Origin: Myxococcales bacterium | GTDB lineage: Bacteria > Myxococcota_A > Polyangia > Haliangiales > Haliangiaceae | Length of the DNA: 64,000 nucleotides | Direction of reading: 5' to 3' | Assembly (NCBI GenBank): GCA_947483555.1 | Contig: CANKMW010000004.1 | Location: forward strand, 99,290 to 163,289 | Part shown: positions 15,267 to 25,019 of the stretch, piece after piece | Layout of the letters: each line of letters opens with the position of its first letter | How positions within the stretch are numbered: the first letter of the stretch is position 1 | Position numbers and translations under genes: made by a program | Notes under the pieces: model-generated | Told to the model about the DNA's origin: nothing | What the model saw: only the letters and a program-made list of their open reading frames with translations | Databases searched by the model: none

Positions 15267-16306
15267 GCGACGCGTCGCGCAGCCACAAGCCGACGCCGAA
15301 GCGGACCAAGGAGTTCCGCAAGCGCGGCGAGATCGCCGTGTCGCGCGACCTCACCGCCGTGGCCACGCTCGGACTCGGCCTGGCCGGGGCCGCGTTCGGC
15401 GCCGCCGCCACCTGGAGCGCCTTGTGCGCGATGACCCGGACCGCGGTCACCGGGGCCGCTCTCGACGACGTCGCCGGCGCTGCGCGCCACGGCTTCACGG
15501 TCGCGGTCGCGCCTGCGATGATCGCCGCCCTGGTCGGCTGCGTGCTGGCCGGCGGGCTGCAACTCGGCTGGCCGCCCGCGCTCAAGAAGCCGACCTTCGA
15601 CCCGTCGCGCTGGGTTGGCTTCCACGGCATCACCGAGGTGCTGTCGCCAGCAGCCATGGCGCGCCGGTTGCTCACGGCGCTGGCCAAGGTGGTTGTCATC
15701 GGCGCCGTGGTCGCGCTGGTGATCCGCGCCGAACTCGACGGCCTGACCACGATCGCCGACCCACGCACGATCCCGAGCCGGCTCGGCAACGCTGCGCTTC
15801 GCCTCGGCGTCACTGCGACGCTCGCGCTGGCGGCGCTCGCCGCCGTCGACTACCTGCTAACCCGCCGGCGGATCGCCACGCGCATGATGATGACGCCCGA
15901 CGAGCTGCGCCGCGAGCACCGGGAGCAGGAGGGTGATCCGCACGTCAAGGGTCGCCGTCGGCGCCGCATGCGCGAGCTGAGTCGCCGCCGCATCGTCGCC
16001 GAGACGCGGAAGGCCGACGTCGTGCTGGTCAACCCGACCCACTATGCGGTCGCCTTGCGCTACAACGCCGACAGCAACGACGCGCCGCGGGTGGTCGCCA
16101 AGGGGACCGACGAGGTCGCCGCCCGGATCCGTGAAGCCGCGCGCGGTGCCGGCGTCCCGGTGGTCAGCCGCCCCCCGCTCGCCCGTGCCCTCCACAAGCT
16201 GGTCCCCGAAGGCAAGGAGATCCCGCCGAAGCTGTTCCACGCCGTCGCCGAGGTGCTGGCGTATGTCTACCGCCTCCGGGTTGCCGCGACCGCGAGGCCG
16301 TCGTGA
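15263..16306 (+). CDS. flhB: Flagellar export switch protein FlhB
   Basis: The 347-residue product starts with HKPTPKRTKEFRKRGEIAVS, as in all FlhB proteins. Four membrane helices follow (residues about 30-210). The cytoplasmic autocleavage motif NPTHY is at about residues 257-261. Self-cleavage between Asn and Pro, with FliK, switches export from hook to filament substrates. All key residues are present. Start and stop overlap with neighbours. Confidence 0.97.
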   Translation: MSDASRSHKPTPKRTKEFRKRGEIAVSRDLTAVATLGLGLAGAAFGAAATWSALCAMTRTAVTGAALDDVAGAARHGFTVAVAPAMIAALVGCVLAGGLQLGWPPALKKPTFDPSRWVGFHGITEVLSPAAMARRLLTALAKVVVIGAVVALVIRAELDGLTTIADPRTIPSRLGNAALRLGVTATLALAALAAVDYLLTRRRIATRMMMTPDELRREHREQEGDPHVKGRRRRRMRELSRRRIVAETRKADVVLVNPTHYAVALRYNADSNDAPRVVAKGTDEVAARIREAARGAGVPVVSRPPLARALHKLVPEGKEIPPKLFHAVAEVLAYVYRLRVAATARPS

Positions 16307-18366
16307 GCGTGCGCCTGCTCCGGCAGCTGAAGGGCGACTGGGCGATGGCGGCCGCCCTCGTCGGCGTGCTCGCGATCACGGTTGCGCCGCTGCCGCCGCT
16401 GCTGTTCGACCTGCTGCTCGGTGTGGCCCTGTGTCTGGCCGCGCTCACCTTCCTGGTCGCGTTCTACGTCGAGCGCCCCACCGACTTCTCTTCGTTTCCG
16501 GCCCTGCTCCTGTTCGTCACCCTGTTCCGTCTGGCCCTCAACGTCGCCTCGACCCGGCTCATCCTCACCCACGGCGGCGAGGACGGCGAGGCCGCGGGCG
16601 CGGTCATCGCGGCCTTCGGACGCTTCGCGATCAGTGGCGACTTCGTGGTCGGCGCGATCATCTTCCTGATCCTCGTGATCGTGAACTTCATCGTGATCAC
16701 CAAGGGTGCCGAACGGATCTCCGAGGTCGCGGCCCGGTTCACGCTCGACTCGATGCCCGGCAAGCAGATGGCGATCGACGCCGACCTCGGCGGCGGGCTG
16801 ATCACCGAGAAAGAAGCCCGCGGCCGCCGCCGCGAGGTCCAGCGCGAGGCCGACTTCCACGGCGCCATGGACGGCGCCAGCAAGTTCGTCCGCGGCGACG
16901 CCATCGCCGGCCTGCTCATCCTGGGGATCAACATCATCGGCGGCATCGTGATCGGCGTCGCCGAGCGCGGCATGTCGTTCGGCGACGCCGCGCGGACGTT
17001 CACGATCCTATCCATCGGCGACGGCCTGGTGTCGCAGATCCCCGCGCTCCTGGTCTCGACCGGATCGGCGCTGCTCATCACCCGCGGCGACGATCGCGAG
17101 CTGGGCACGGCGATGTCGCAGCAGCTGTTGCGGCGCCGCCGCCCGCTGATGGTCACCGCCATCCTGGTCACGTGCATCGGCCTGCTGCCCGGCATGCCGC
17201 ACGTCATGTTCCTCGGGCTCGGCGGCGCCCTCGGATGGGCTGCGATGCGCGCCGGCACCGGGACCACCGCGCCCGAAGCCGAGGCGGTCACGGTCGGTTC
17301 TGGAGACCGCGAGGAGGTCGCCGCGGCGGCCAGCAAGGGTGAGATCGAGGCCGCGCTGCCGATCGAGCTGCTGTCGATGGAGGTCGGGCTCGATCTGCTC
17401 GGCATGGTCGACGCCGGCCGCGGCGGCGAGCTGCTGCGGCGCATCGCCGCCCTGCGCAAGCAGATCGCCGGCGAGCTGGGCGTGATCGTGCCACCGATCC
17501 ACATCCGCGACGATCTGCGGCTGCCGCCCGGCGGATACCGCGTGCTGCTGTCCGGCGTCCTGCTCGCCGAGGGCAACGTTCACGTCCACCGCCTGCTCGC
17601 GCTCGACCCCACCGGCACCGCGACCCGCGGCCTGCCCGGCGACGCCACCACCGAACCGACCTTCGGCCTGCCCGCGAAATGGATCCTGCCATCGGAACGG
17701 TCGCGCGCCGAGACAGCGGGCTGCACCGTCGTCGATGCCACCGCGGTGATCGCCACCCACCTCGCCGAGCTGGTGCGCCGCGTTGCCCACGAGCTACTCG
17801 GCCGGCGCGAAGCGCAGGCGCTGCTTGACGTCACCGGCAAGACCGACGGCAAGGTGATCGAAGAGCTGATCCCGCACCTGATGTCGACCGGCGACGTCAT
17901 CAAGGTGCTCCGCAACCTGCTGCGCGAGGGGGTCTCGATCCGCGACCTGCGCACGATCCTCGAGGCGCTCGCCGATCACGCCGGCGCGGTCAAACACCCC
18001 GACGAGCTGACCGAGCTGGTTCGCCAGCGACTCGCGCGACGCATCACCCGCGGCAACCTCGCCGCCGACGGGGTGCTGCGCCCCCTGGTCCTCGATCCGC
18101 GCGCCGAGTCCCTGTTCCGCGAGCAGCACCCGCGCAACGCCCGCGCCCTGTCGCGGCTGACCGATGACCTCGCCGCCAACGCCCGCGACCTGACCCGCAA
18201 CGACGATCCCCCGGTGCTCGTGGTCGCACCCGATGTCCGCCGCGCCGTCGCCGGCGTCGCCGCCCGCCACATCCCCGGCCTCGCCGTCATGAGCTACCGC
18301 GAGGTCGACGCGTCCGTGCCGTTCGTGACCCGAGCGGTCATCACAGCCCTGGAGGCAGCAGCATGA
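16303..18366 (+). CDS. flhA: Flagellar export apparatus protein FlhA
   Basis: The product has 687 residues. The FHIPEP membrane part contains FLVAFYVERPTDFSSFPALL, FRLALNVASTRLIL and the loop MDGASKFVRGDAIAGLLI. The cytoplasmic docking domain begins near residue 340 (ALPIELLSMEVGLDLLGMVD) and ends at the C-terminus. FlhA forms the nonameric ring that receives chaperone-substrate complexes. It starts GTG overlapping the flhB stop, and the flhF ATG overlaps its end. Confidence 0.97.
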   Translation: MSVRLLRQLKGDWAMAAALVGVLAITVAPLPPLLFDLLLGVALCLAALTFLVAFYVERPTDFSSFPALLLFVTLFRLALNVASTRLILTHGGEDGEAAGAVIAAFGRFAISGDFVVGAIIFLILVIVNFIVITKGAERISEVAARFTLDSMPGKQMAIDADLGGGLITEKEARGRRREVQREADFHGAMDGASKFVRGDAIAGLLILGINIIGGIVIGVAERGMSFGDAARTFTILSIGDGLVSQIPALLVSTGSALLITRGDDRELGTAMSQQLLRRRRPLMVTAILVTCIGLLPGMPHVMFLGLGGALGWAAMRAGTGTTAPEAEAVTVGSGDREEVAAAASKGEIEAALPIELLSMEVGLDLLGMVDAGRGGELLRRIAALRKQIAGELGVIVPPIHIRDDLRLPPGGYRVLLSGVLLAEGNVHVHRLLALDPTGTATRGLPGDATTEPTFGLPAKWILPSERSRAETAGCTVVDATAVIATHLAELVRRVAHELLGRREAQALLDVTGKTDGKVIEELIPHLMSTGDVIKVLRNLLREGVSIRDLRTILEALADHAGAVKHPDELTELVRQRLARRITRGNLAADGVLRPLVLDPRAESLFREQHPRNARALSRLTDDLAANARDLTRNDDPPVLVVAPDVRRAVAGVAARHIPGLAVMSYREVDASVPFVTRAVITALEAAA

Positions 18367-19412
18367 GAATCCTCAAGTTCGAAGGCGCGTCCATGCGCGA
18401 GGCCCTGGCGCGAGTCAAGGCCGAGCTCGGTGACCAGGCGGTCGTGGTGTCGACCCGGCAGTTCAAGAAGGGGCTGCTCGGCTCGGCCTTCGAGATCGCC
18501 GCCGCGATCGAGGACGACCAGGCGCCGGCCCAGGAGCCGGCGTTCGGCGCCGCCCGGCCGCGGCGCGGCGTCGCCGACGACGAGATCGAGCGGGCGATGG
18601 CGCCGTTGCGCGCCGAGCTACGCTCGTTGCGCGCGATGATGCGCGCCAAGGTCGACGAGCGTTCCAGCTCCGAGGTTCGCGGCCAGCTCGCCACCCTGCG
18701 GCGAGCGGTCGACGAGCTGCGCCGCGCTCCCGAGCCGACCGGCACCGTGACGCTCGACTCGGCGCCGGCGCCGTTCGCGCTGGCGGCGCGCAGTGAGGCG
18801 TCGGCGGTCTTGGTGGTCGGTCCGACCGGGGTCGGCAAGACCACGACCATCGCCAAGATCGCCGCGCGCGCCGCGTTGATCGAAGGCCGTCGGGTCGCCC
18901 TGGTCACGCTCGACAACTACCGGGTTGGCGGCGTCGACCAGATCCGGACCTTCGCCGATCTGATCGGCGTCCCGCTCTATGCACTCGACGAACCGAACCA
19001 CCTCGTCGCCCAGCTCGAGGAGCTCGGCGGCTACGATCTGGTCCTGGTCGACACCGCCGGCCGCAGCCCACTGGATCGCACCGCCATCGCGGCGCTCGAG
19101 CGGGCGCTGACCGGTGCGCCCCGGGTCGAGGTCCACCTCGTGGTCGCCGCCGGATCCTCGGCCGCCCACATCGACGAGCTGCACGCGCGCTTCGCGCCGC
19201 TGCGCCCGCGGCGGCTGCTGTTCACCAAGCTCGACGAGTGCGTGCGCACGCCGGAGCTCACCGCTGCACCGACCCGCTTGCAACTGCCCGTGACCTGGCT
19301 GGCCACCGGCCAGGCCGTGCCCGAGGACCTCGAGCTGGCCTCGGCGCCGCGGCTCGCCGAGCTGGCGAAGCACGGCCTCGCCAGCACCCTCGATCGCAAC
19401 ATCGCCGCCTGA
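18363..19412 (+). CDS. flhF: SRP-like GTPase FlhF
   Basis: The 349-residue product has a variable N-terminal B domain (MRILKFEGASMREALARVKA), a helical N domain, then the G domain. The P-loop GPTGVGKTTT is at about residue 153, DNYRVGGVDQIRTFAD is the FlhF/SRP insertion, and DTAGR is at about residue 230. FlhF marks the site and promotes assembly of polar flagella, so the flagellum here is probably polar. It is followed by its partner flhG, as is usual. Confidence 0.96.
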   Translation: MRILKFEGASMREALARVKAELGDQAVVVSTRQFKKGLLGSAFEIAAAIEDDQAPAQEPAFGAARPRRGVADDEIERAMAPLRAELRSLRAMMRAKVDERSSSEVRGQLATLRRAVDELRRAPEPTGTVTLDSAPAPFALAARSEASAVLVVGPTGVGKTTTIAKIAARAALIEGRRVALVTLDNYRVGGVDQIRTFADLIGVPLYALDEPNHLVAQLEELGGYDLVLVDTAGRSPLDRTAIAALERALTGAPRVEVHLVVAAGSSAAHIDELHARFAPLRPRRLLFTKLDECVRTPELTAAPTRLQLPVTWLATGQAVPEDLELASAPRLAELAKHGLASTLDRNIAA

Positions 19413-19425
19413 GGAGAAAACACAC

Positions 19426-20304
19426 GTGACCGACCAGGCAGCATCTCTGCGCGTGATCCGCGGCGAAGGCCGCGAGCCCACCACGACGCTTCGTCGTCGC
19501 GAGCGAGCGATCGCCGTGACCGGTGGCAAGGGCGGCGTCGGCAAGAGCACGATCGCGATCGGGCTCGCCGCCGCCTACGCCCGCGATGGCTCCCGCACCC
19601 TGATGGTCGATGCCGACTTCGGCATGGCCGACCTGAACCTCCTGCTCGGCGTGGCGCCGACCCTGAGCCTCCTCGACGCCCTCGATGGCACGCCGATCGA
19701 GGACGTCGTGGTCACGGCGCACGGCATCGCGCTGCTGCCGGCCCTCAACGGCAGCTACGCCCTGGCCATGATGAGCGGCGCCGCCCGCCGCCGCACGCTC
19801 GAGCTCGTCGAACAGCTGTCCCGACGCTTCGACACCATCGTCCTCGACGTCGCCGCCGGCATCGGTGCCACGCAGGCCACGTTCGCCGCCGCCGCCGCCG
19901 ACACCGTGGTGGTCGTCAACCCAGAACCGCTCTCGATGGCCGACGCCTACGCCTGCCTCAAGGTGCTCGCTGGCCATCACGGCGTCCGCCACGCGTTCGT
20001 CGTGCCCAACCGTGTGACCAGTCAGGCGCAGGCCGACGACATCGTCGGGCGCCTCGTCACTCTGGTCAGCCGCTTCCTCGACATCCACCTGACGCCGCTA
20101 CCGCCCGTGCCCTGCGACCCCGCCGTCTCGGAGTCCGCGCACCGCGGTGTCCCCCTGCTCTGCCACCGCCCCGATGCCCCGGCCGCCCGCGGCATCGTCC
20201 GCGTCGCCCGCGCGCTCGACGCGCTCGCCGCTCCCGACGCCCGCACCGACTCCACCCGGAGCTTCTGGCGCCGCCACATCACCGCATCAGGAGAGACGCC
20301 ATGA
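19426..20304 (+). CDS. flhG: MinD-like ATPase FlhG (FleN/YlxH)
   Basis: The product has 292 residues. The deviant Walker A is GGKGGVGKSTIAIGLA (about residues 33-48), with MVDADFGMADLNLLLG and TIVLDVAAGIG. FlhG limits flagellar number and stimulates FlhF. The GTG at 19426 has GAGGAGAAA upstream. No extended membrane-targeting helix is obvious at the C-terminus. The stop overlaps the fliA ATG. Confidence 0.94.
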   Translation: MTDQAASLRVIRGEGREPTTTLRRRERAIAVTGGKGGVGKSTIAIGLAAAYARDGSRTLMVDADFGMADLNLLLGVAPTLSLLDALDGTPIEDVVVTAHGIALLPALNGSYALAMMSGAARRRTLELVEQLSRRFDTIVLDVAAGIGATQATFAAAAADTVVVVNPEPLSMADAYACLKVLAGHHGVRHAFVVPNRVTSQAQADDIVGRLVTLVSRFLDIHLTPLPPVPCDPAVSESAHRGVPLLCHRPDAPAARGIVRVARALDALAAPDARTDSTRSFWRRHITASGETP

Positions 20305-21059
20305 AGGCCTACGCCCAGCAAACCCGGCGACCGACGCCCGAGCGCGACCGACTGATCGCCACCCACATCGAGATCGCTCGCCGCATCGCGCTGCGCATGG
20401 CCCGCCGCTGCCCGTCGTGGATCTCGAGCGAAGATCTGGTCGCCTCGGCGATGCTCGGACTGGCCGAGGCCGCCGAACGCTACGACCACACCCGCCAGGA
20501 ACCGTTCCTGGTGTTCGCCGAGAAGCGGATCCGCGGCGCCGTCCTCGACGAGCTACGCCGCGGCGACATCATGCCGCGCCGCGTGCGGCAGATGGCGCGC
20601 AAGGTCGGCGCCACCATCCAGCGACTCGAGCAGGCGCTCGGCCGGCCGCCGGCCGACGACGATGTCGCCGCGGCGCTCGGCGTCGACGTCGAACACTACC
20701 GCAACGAGCTCGAGCAACTCGTCCACGTCACGGTCGGAGCGCTCGACCAGCTCGACCGGACGCCGCCGCTCGCGGGCGACGACACGTCGCCCGTGTTGCA
20801 GGCCGAGCGCCGAGAGCTTCTGGCACGCATCCGCGGGGCGCTGACGCGCCTCGATCAGCGCGACGTGCTGCTCCTGTCGCTCTACTACAACCAGGAGCTC
20901 ACGTACCTCGAGATCGGCCAGGTGCTCGGGGTCACGACCTCGCGAGTATGCCAGCTGCACGGTCGGGCCATCGCGCGGCTGCGGGTCGAGCTCGAGGCAA
21001 TGCCGCCCAGCGTGACGCGTCCGGCGGCGCTCACGGCGGCGGAGGTGGCCCATGGCTGA
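20301..21059 (+). CDS. fliA: Flagellar sigma factor sigma-28 (FliA)
   Basis: This 252-residue sigma-70-family factor has regions 2 (LVASAMLGLAEAAERYDH, RIRGAVLDELRRGDIMPRR), 3 and 4 (LDQRDVLLLSLYYNQELTYL, GVTTSRVCQLHGRAIARLR). The FliA-type RGAVLDELR motif is diagnostic. It would transcribe late flagellar genes and be held by FlgM until the hook is complete. A clear paralogue lies at 48388-49089. The gene overlaps flhG by 4 bp and flgF by 8 bp. Confidence 0.94.
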   Translation: MKAYAQQTRRPTPERDRLIATHIEIARRIALRMARRCPSWISSEDLVASAMLGLAEAAERYDHTRQEPFLVFAEKRIRGAVLDELRRGDIMPRRVRQMARKVGATIQRLEQALGRPPADDDVAAALGVDVEHYRNELEQLVHVTVGALDQLDRTPPLAGDDTSPVLQAERRELLARIRGALTRLDQRDVLLLSLYYNQELTYLEIGQVLGVTTSRVCQLHGRAIARLRVELEAMPPSVTRPAALTAAEVAHG

Positions 21060-21765
21060 TGGCATCTACGTCGCGACCGCCGGCGCCGTCGCCCAGTCGG
21101 CGGCGCTCGACGTCACCGCCCACAACATCGCCAACGCGTCGACGGCAGCGTTCCAGGGCGCTCGCGTCTCGTTCTCCGAGGCGCTGGCCAGGGCCCGTTC
21201 GCCCGACATGGCGCTGGTCGGCAACCTGACCGGTGCGGTCGATGATACCGCCGGGGCGATCACTCACACCGGCAACGCGCTCGACATCGCGCTCGACGGT
21301 CCCGGTTACTTCGCGGTCGAGACCCCGCAGGGTGTCCGCTACACGCGCGCCGGCTCCCTGAGCCGGGGCGCCGATGGCCAGCTGCGCACCGCCGACGGTC
21401 ACCCACTCCGCAGCCAGGGTGGCGGCCCGATCACGATCCCCGACGGCGCCAGCCAGATCGCGTTCACCGCTGACGGCGCCGTGCTCGCCGATGGTGGCGA
21501 GCTCGGCCGCCTCGAGCTGGTCCGCTTCGCGCCCGCCGCGATGAGCCGCGAGGGCGCCACGCTCTTGGCGGCGGGCGGCAAGCCGATCGATGCACCACTG
21601 CCGCAGATCACGCAGGGCGCCCTCGAGGGCTCCAACGTCAACATCATCCGCGGCATCGTCGATCTGGTGAAGGTGTCGCGCACCTACGAGTCGCTGCTGC
21701 GCGTGATCGAAGGCTACTCAGAGATCGAAAGCCGCGCCGCCCGTGACATCGGCGGACCCAAGTAA
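21052..21765 (+). CDS. flgF: Proximal rod protein FlgF
   Basis: The 237-residue product has the rod signature SAALDVTAHNIANASTAAFQ near its N-terminus, the mid-domain NALDIALDGPGYFAVETPQG, and the C-terminal QGALEGSNVNIIRGIVDLV. Length and the absence of hook domains indicate FlgF rather than FlgE or FlgG. FlgF is part of the proximal rod. The start overlaps fliA by 8 bp. Confidence 0.93.
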   Translation: MADGIYVATAGAVAQSAALDVTAHNIANASTAAFQGARVSFSEALARARSPDMALVGNLTGAVDDTAGAITHTGNALDIALDGPGYFAVETPQGVRYTRAGSLSRGADGQLRTADGHPLRSQGGGPITIPDGASQIAFTADGAVLADGGELGRLELVRFAPAAMSREGATLLAAGGKPIDAPLPQITQGALEGSNVNIIRGIVDLVKVSRTYESLLRVIEGYSEIESRAARDIGGPK

Positions 21766-21797
21766 CCCGACCCCAACCACGAACCGAGGACATCACC

Positions 21798-22583
21798 ATG
21801 CTCCGCGCCCTCGCTACCGCCGCGTCCGGAATGGAAGCTCAGCAGACCCGGCTCGACGTCACGGCCAACAACATCGCCAATGTGTCGACCGCGGGGTTCA
21901 AGAAGAGCCGCGCCGAGTTCGCCGACCTCATGTACCAGAGCTCGCGGCCGGCCGGCGCGCCGACCGGCGCCGGCACCAACGCCCCCAGCGGCCTCGAGGT
22001 CGGGCTCGGCGTTCGCGTCGCGGCGACCCAGCGGCTGCTCGGCCAGGGCGAGATGCGCCAGACCGGCAATCAGCTCGACGTCGCCATCGAAGGCCAGGGT
22101 TTCTTCCAGGTCCAGCTGCCATCGGGAGACGTCGCCTACACGCGCAACGGCGCCTTCCAGCTCGACGCCGAAGGCCGCCTGGTCACCAGCGAGGGTTACC
22201 CGCTCGCCGGCGAGCTCGCCGTGCCACTCGAGGCCCAGTCGGTGTCCATCGCCGCCGACGGCACGGTGTCGGCGCTGGTGCCCGGCGATCCCCAGCCGCA
22301 GAACCTCGGCCAGCTGCAGATCGCCACCTTCGCCAACCCGGCCGGCCTCGAGCCGATGGGCAAGACGCTGTTCCGCGAGAGCGGCGGGTCGGGCGCGGTC
22401 GTGCTCGGGGCGCCCGGCGAGGGCGGCGCCGGGTCGCTGGCGCAGGGCACGGTCGAGCTGTCCAACGTCAACGTGGTCGAGGAGATGATCGATCTAATCT
22501 CCGGGCAGCGTGCCTACGAGATCAACACGCGCGTCATCAAGGCGGCCGACGAGATGCTCGGCCAGACGGCACAGCTCCGATGA
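21798..22583 (+). CDS. flgG: Distal rod protein FlgG
   Basis: This 261-residue product carries LRALATAASGMEAQQTRLDV, TANNIANVSTAGFKKSRAEF, the FlgG-type segment VGLGVRVAATQRLLGQGEMR, and the C-terminal GTVELSNVNVVEEMIDLISG with QRAYEINTRVIKAADEM. It forms the distal rod. A GAGGACATCACC site precedes the ATG. The stop overlaps the flgA start. Confidence 0.96.
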   Translation: MLRALATAASGMEAQQTRLDVTANNIANVSTAGFKKSRAEFADLMYQSSRPAGAPTGAGTNAPSGLEVGLGVRVAATQRLLGQGEMRQTGNQLDVAIEGQGFFQVQLPSGDVAYTRNGAFQLDAEGRLVTSEGYPLAGELAVPLEAQSVSIAADGTVSALVPGDPQPQNLGQLQIATFANPAGLEPMGKTLFRESGGSGAVVLGAPGEGGAGSLAQGTVELSNVNVVEEMIDLISGQRAYEINTRVIKAADEMLGQTAQLR

Positions 22584-23233
22584 GGGCCATGCTGCTGGCG
22601 GCGGCCACCGTCGCGCTCGCCACCACCGCACGCGCCGAAACCCTACCGACGATCATCGGCGATCGCGCCGCCGCCGGGCTCCCCCCCGACCTCGCGATCT
22701 TGGCCGTCCACCTGCCGCGCAGCCTGACCGACGTCGACGCCGACCCCACGACGGTCGACGTCGACTTCCCGGCCGCCGCCCGCCCGGGCCGTGCCAGCGT
22801 GCGCGTCCGCCTGCGCGCCGGTCGCGCGCGCACCGTGTTCGTGCCGGTGACGTTCGCGCTGCTCGTCGACGTGGCGGTCGCCACCCACGGCCTGGCGCCG
22901 GGCGATCTGGTCACGATCGCTGACCTGCGCTGGGAGCGGCGCGCGACCGACCCCCGCGCCGGCGCCGCCCGCGCCCCCCTCGGACAACAGGTCAACGCGC
23001 CGATCGCAACCGGCGAGATCCTCGACGACGCTCGCCTCACGGCGCCACCGCCGGTGGCACGAGGCACCGCGGTCCGCGTCGAGGTCCGCCGCGGCGCGGT
23101 GGCGATCACGGCGCGTGGCCGTCTGGAGCAGCCGGCGCGCGTCGGCGCGACCGCGCGGGTTCGCCTCGCCGGCGGCGCGCTCATCAGCGGTACCCTCGCC
23201 GACCGCGAGCGACTCGTGGTGGCGGCGCCATGA
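22580..23233 (+). CDS. flgA: P-ring assembly chaperone FlgA
   Basis: The 217-residue product has a signal peptide (MLLAAATVALATTARA) and a C-terminal SAF-type domain (LAPGDLVTIADLRWERR, PIATGEILDDARLT, GAVAITARGRLEQPARVGAT). FlgA is the periplasmic chaperone for FlgI. The gene overlaps flgG and flgH by 4 bp each, next to the L- and P-ring genes. Confidence 0.9.
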   Translation: MRAMLLAAATVALATTARAETLPTIIGDRAAAGLPPDLAILAVHLPRSLTDVDADPTTVDVDFPAAARPGRASVRVRLRAGRARTVFVPVTFALLVDVAVATHGLAPGDLVTIADLRWERRATDPRAGAARAPLGQQVNAPIATGEILDDARLTAPPPVARGTAVRVEVRRGAVAITARGRLEQPARVGATARVRLAGGALISGTLADRERLVVAAP

Positions 23234-23904
23234 AGCTCGCCGCCCTGTTCACCGTTGCGCTCGCCGCGGCGTGCACGACCCACATCGCACCGTATCAGCC
23301 CAAGCGGCGCAGCTTCGACGCCGGCGACTACGCGACCGCCGACGTCGCCGGCCGCGGCAGCCTCTACGCCGGTGGCGGCGGCCTCTTCGAGGACGACGTC
23401 GCCCGTCGCGTCGGCGACATCCTCGTCATCCGCATCGACGAACGCGACGCCGCCCGCCGGGCCGGCACGACCAAGCTGGACCGGAAGGACACCGCCAGCT
23501 ACGGGATGCCGGCAGCCATCGGCCTGCTCGCGGCGCTGCAGCGCAAGTACCCCGATCTCGACCCTGGCCAGCTGTTCGCCAGCGAGAGCGAGGTCTCGTT
23601 CGCCGGCGCCGGCGCCACCGAACGCAAGGGCCAGCTCACCGCCACGCTGCCGGTGCGCGTCCGCCGCCAGCTCGGCAACGGTGACCTGTTCGTCGAGGGC
23701 ACCAAGGTCGTCATGATCGGCAACGAGGAGCAACACATCTACGTGTCGGGCATCGTCCGCCGCCGCGACATCGCCGAGGACAACACCGTCCTGTCATCGC
23801 GAGTCGCCGACGCCGAGATCGAGTACACCGGCCGTGGCGACGTCAGCGATCAGCAGCGCCGCGGCTGGGGCAGCCGCCTGCTGGCCCGGGTCTGGCCTTT
23901 CTGA
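23230..23904 (+). CDS. flgH: Flagellar L-ring lipoprotein FlgH
   Basis: The 224-residue product has a lipoprotein signal (LFTVALAAACTT). FlgH features include VGDILVIRIDE, FAGAGATERKGQLTATLPVR, NGDLFVEGTKVVMIGNEEQH and the C-terminal DTVLSS-like segment NTVLSSRVADAEIEYTG. FlgH forms the outer-membrane L ring, which confirms a Gram-negative envelope. Confidence 0.95.
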   Translation: MKLAALFTVALAAACTTHIAPYQPKRRSFDAGDYATADVAGRGSLYAGGGGLFEDDVARRVGDILVIRIDERDAARRAGTTKLDRKDTASYGMPAAIGLLAALQRKYPDLDPGQLFASESEVSFAGAGATERKGQLTATLPVRVRRQLGNGDLFVEGTKVVMIGNEEQHIYVSGIVRRRDIAEDNTVLSSRVADAEIEYTGRGDVSDQQRRGWGSRLLARVWPF

Positions 23905-23924
23905 CACCCCTCCACGGAGCTGCC

Positions 23925-25019
23925 ATGCGCAACCTCGTCCTCGCCCTGCTCACCCTCACCCTCATCGCCGCCGCCGGACCGGCGCGCGCCGATCGCCTCA
24001 AGGACGTCGCCACCATCGAAGGCGTCCGCGCCAACCAGCTCACCGGCTTCGGTCTGGTGGTCGGCCTGGCTGGCACCGGTGACGACGCCAGCTCCCCCGT
24101 GGTGCGGCGCTCGCTGGCCAAGATGCTCAAGCGCCTCGGCACCACCGTCGACGCCGACGAGATCAAGTCGAAGAACGTCGCGGCCGTCGTCATCATCGCC
24201 GAGCTGCCGCCGTTCGCTCGACCCGGCCAGACCCTCGACGTGCTGGTGTCGTCGATGGGCTCGGCCAAGAGCCTGGCCGGCGGCGCCCTGATCGCCACGC
24301 CGCTCAAGGGCCCCGACCAGCGCACCTGGGCGATCGCGCAGGGCGCGGTCGCGGTCGGCGGCTTCCTCGTCGAGGGCGGCGCTGGCTCGCAACGCAAGAA
24401 CCACGTCACCTCGGCCCGCATCCCGGACGGCGCGCTGGTCGAGGAGGGGGCGCCGACGGAGATGCCACGCCGCGAGCTGGTGCTCATCCTGCGCCAGCCC
24501 GACTTCACGACCGCGACCAGGATCGCCGCCGCCGTCGACACCGTGCTCGGGCCGGGCACGGCGTCGCCGCGCGACGCCGGCGCCGTCGCCGTGGTGATCG
24601 GCAAGGAATGGGACCACAAGGTCGCGGCGCTGGTCGCGACGCTCGAGGCGCTCGAGATCGAACCCGACGTGCCGGCCCGTATCGTCATCGACGAGAAGAC
24701 CGGCACGGTCGTGATCGGCGGCGAGGTCCGGTTGCGCGCCGCCGCGATCGCCTACGGTGGCTTGACCGTGACCGTGGGCGAGGAACCGCAGATCAGCCAG
24801 CCCGGCCCGTTCGCTGCCGGCAGCACCCAGATCGTGCCGCGCACCACGATCGACGTCGCCGAGGGCGGCGGCGAGCTGCGCGCACTCCCGGCGGCGGCGT
24901 CGGTGACCGATGTCGCCGCCGCGCTCAACGCACTCGGCGTCAAGCCTCGGGATCTGATCGCGATCCTGCAGGCCCTCCACGCCGCCGGCGCCCTGCGCGC
25001 CGAGGTGGACGTGCTGTGA
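23925..25019 (+). CDS. flgI: Flagellar P-ring protein FlgI
   Basis: The 364-residue product has a signal peptide (LALLTLTLIAAAGPARA) followed by DRLKDVATIEGVRANQLTGF and GLVVGLAGTGDD, then VAAVVIIAELPPFARPGQTL and ARIVIDEKTGTVVIGGEVRL, all FlgI hallmarks. FlgI forms the periplasmic P ring around the rod. An AGCTGCC sequence rather than a strong ribosome site precedes the ATG. The stop overlaps the flgJ GTG. Confidence 0.96.
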   Translation: MRNLVLALLTLTLIAAAGPARADRLKDVATIEGVRANQLTGFGLVVGLAGTGDDASSPVVRRSLAKMLKRLGTTVDADEIKSKNVAAVVIIAELPPFARPGQTLDVLVSSMGSAKSLAGGALIATPLKGPDQRTWAIAQGAVAVGGFLVEGGAGSQRKNHVTSARIPDGALVEEGAPTEMPRRELVLILRQPDFTTATRIAAAVDTVLGPGTASPRDAGAVAVVIGKEWDHKVAALVATLEALEIEPDVPARIVIDEKTGTVVIGGEVRLRAAAIAYGGLTVTVGEEPQISQPGPFAAGSTQIVPRTTIDVAEGGGELRALPAAASVTDVAAALNALGVKPRDLIAILQALHAAGALRAEVDVL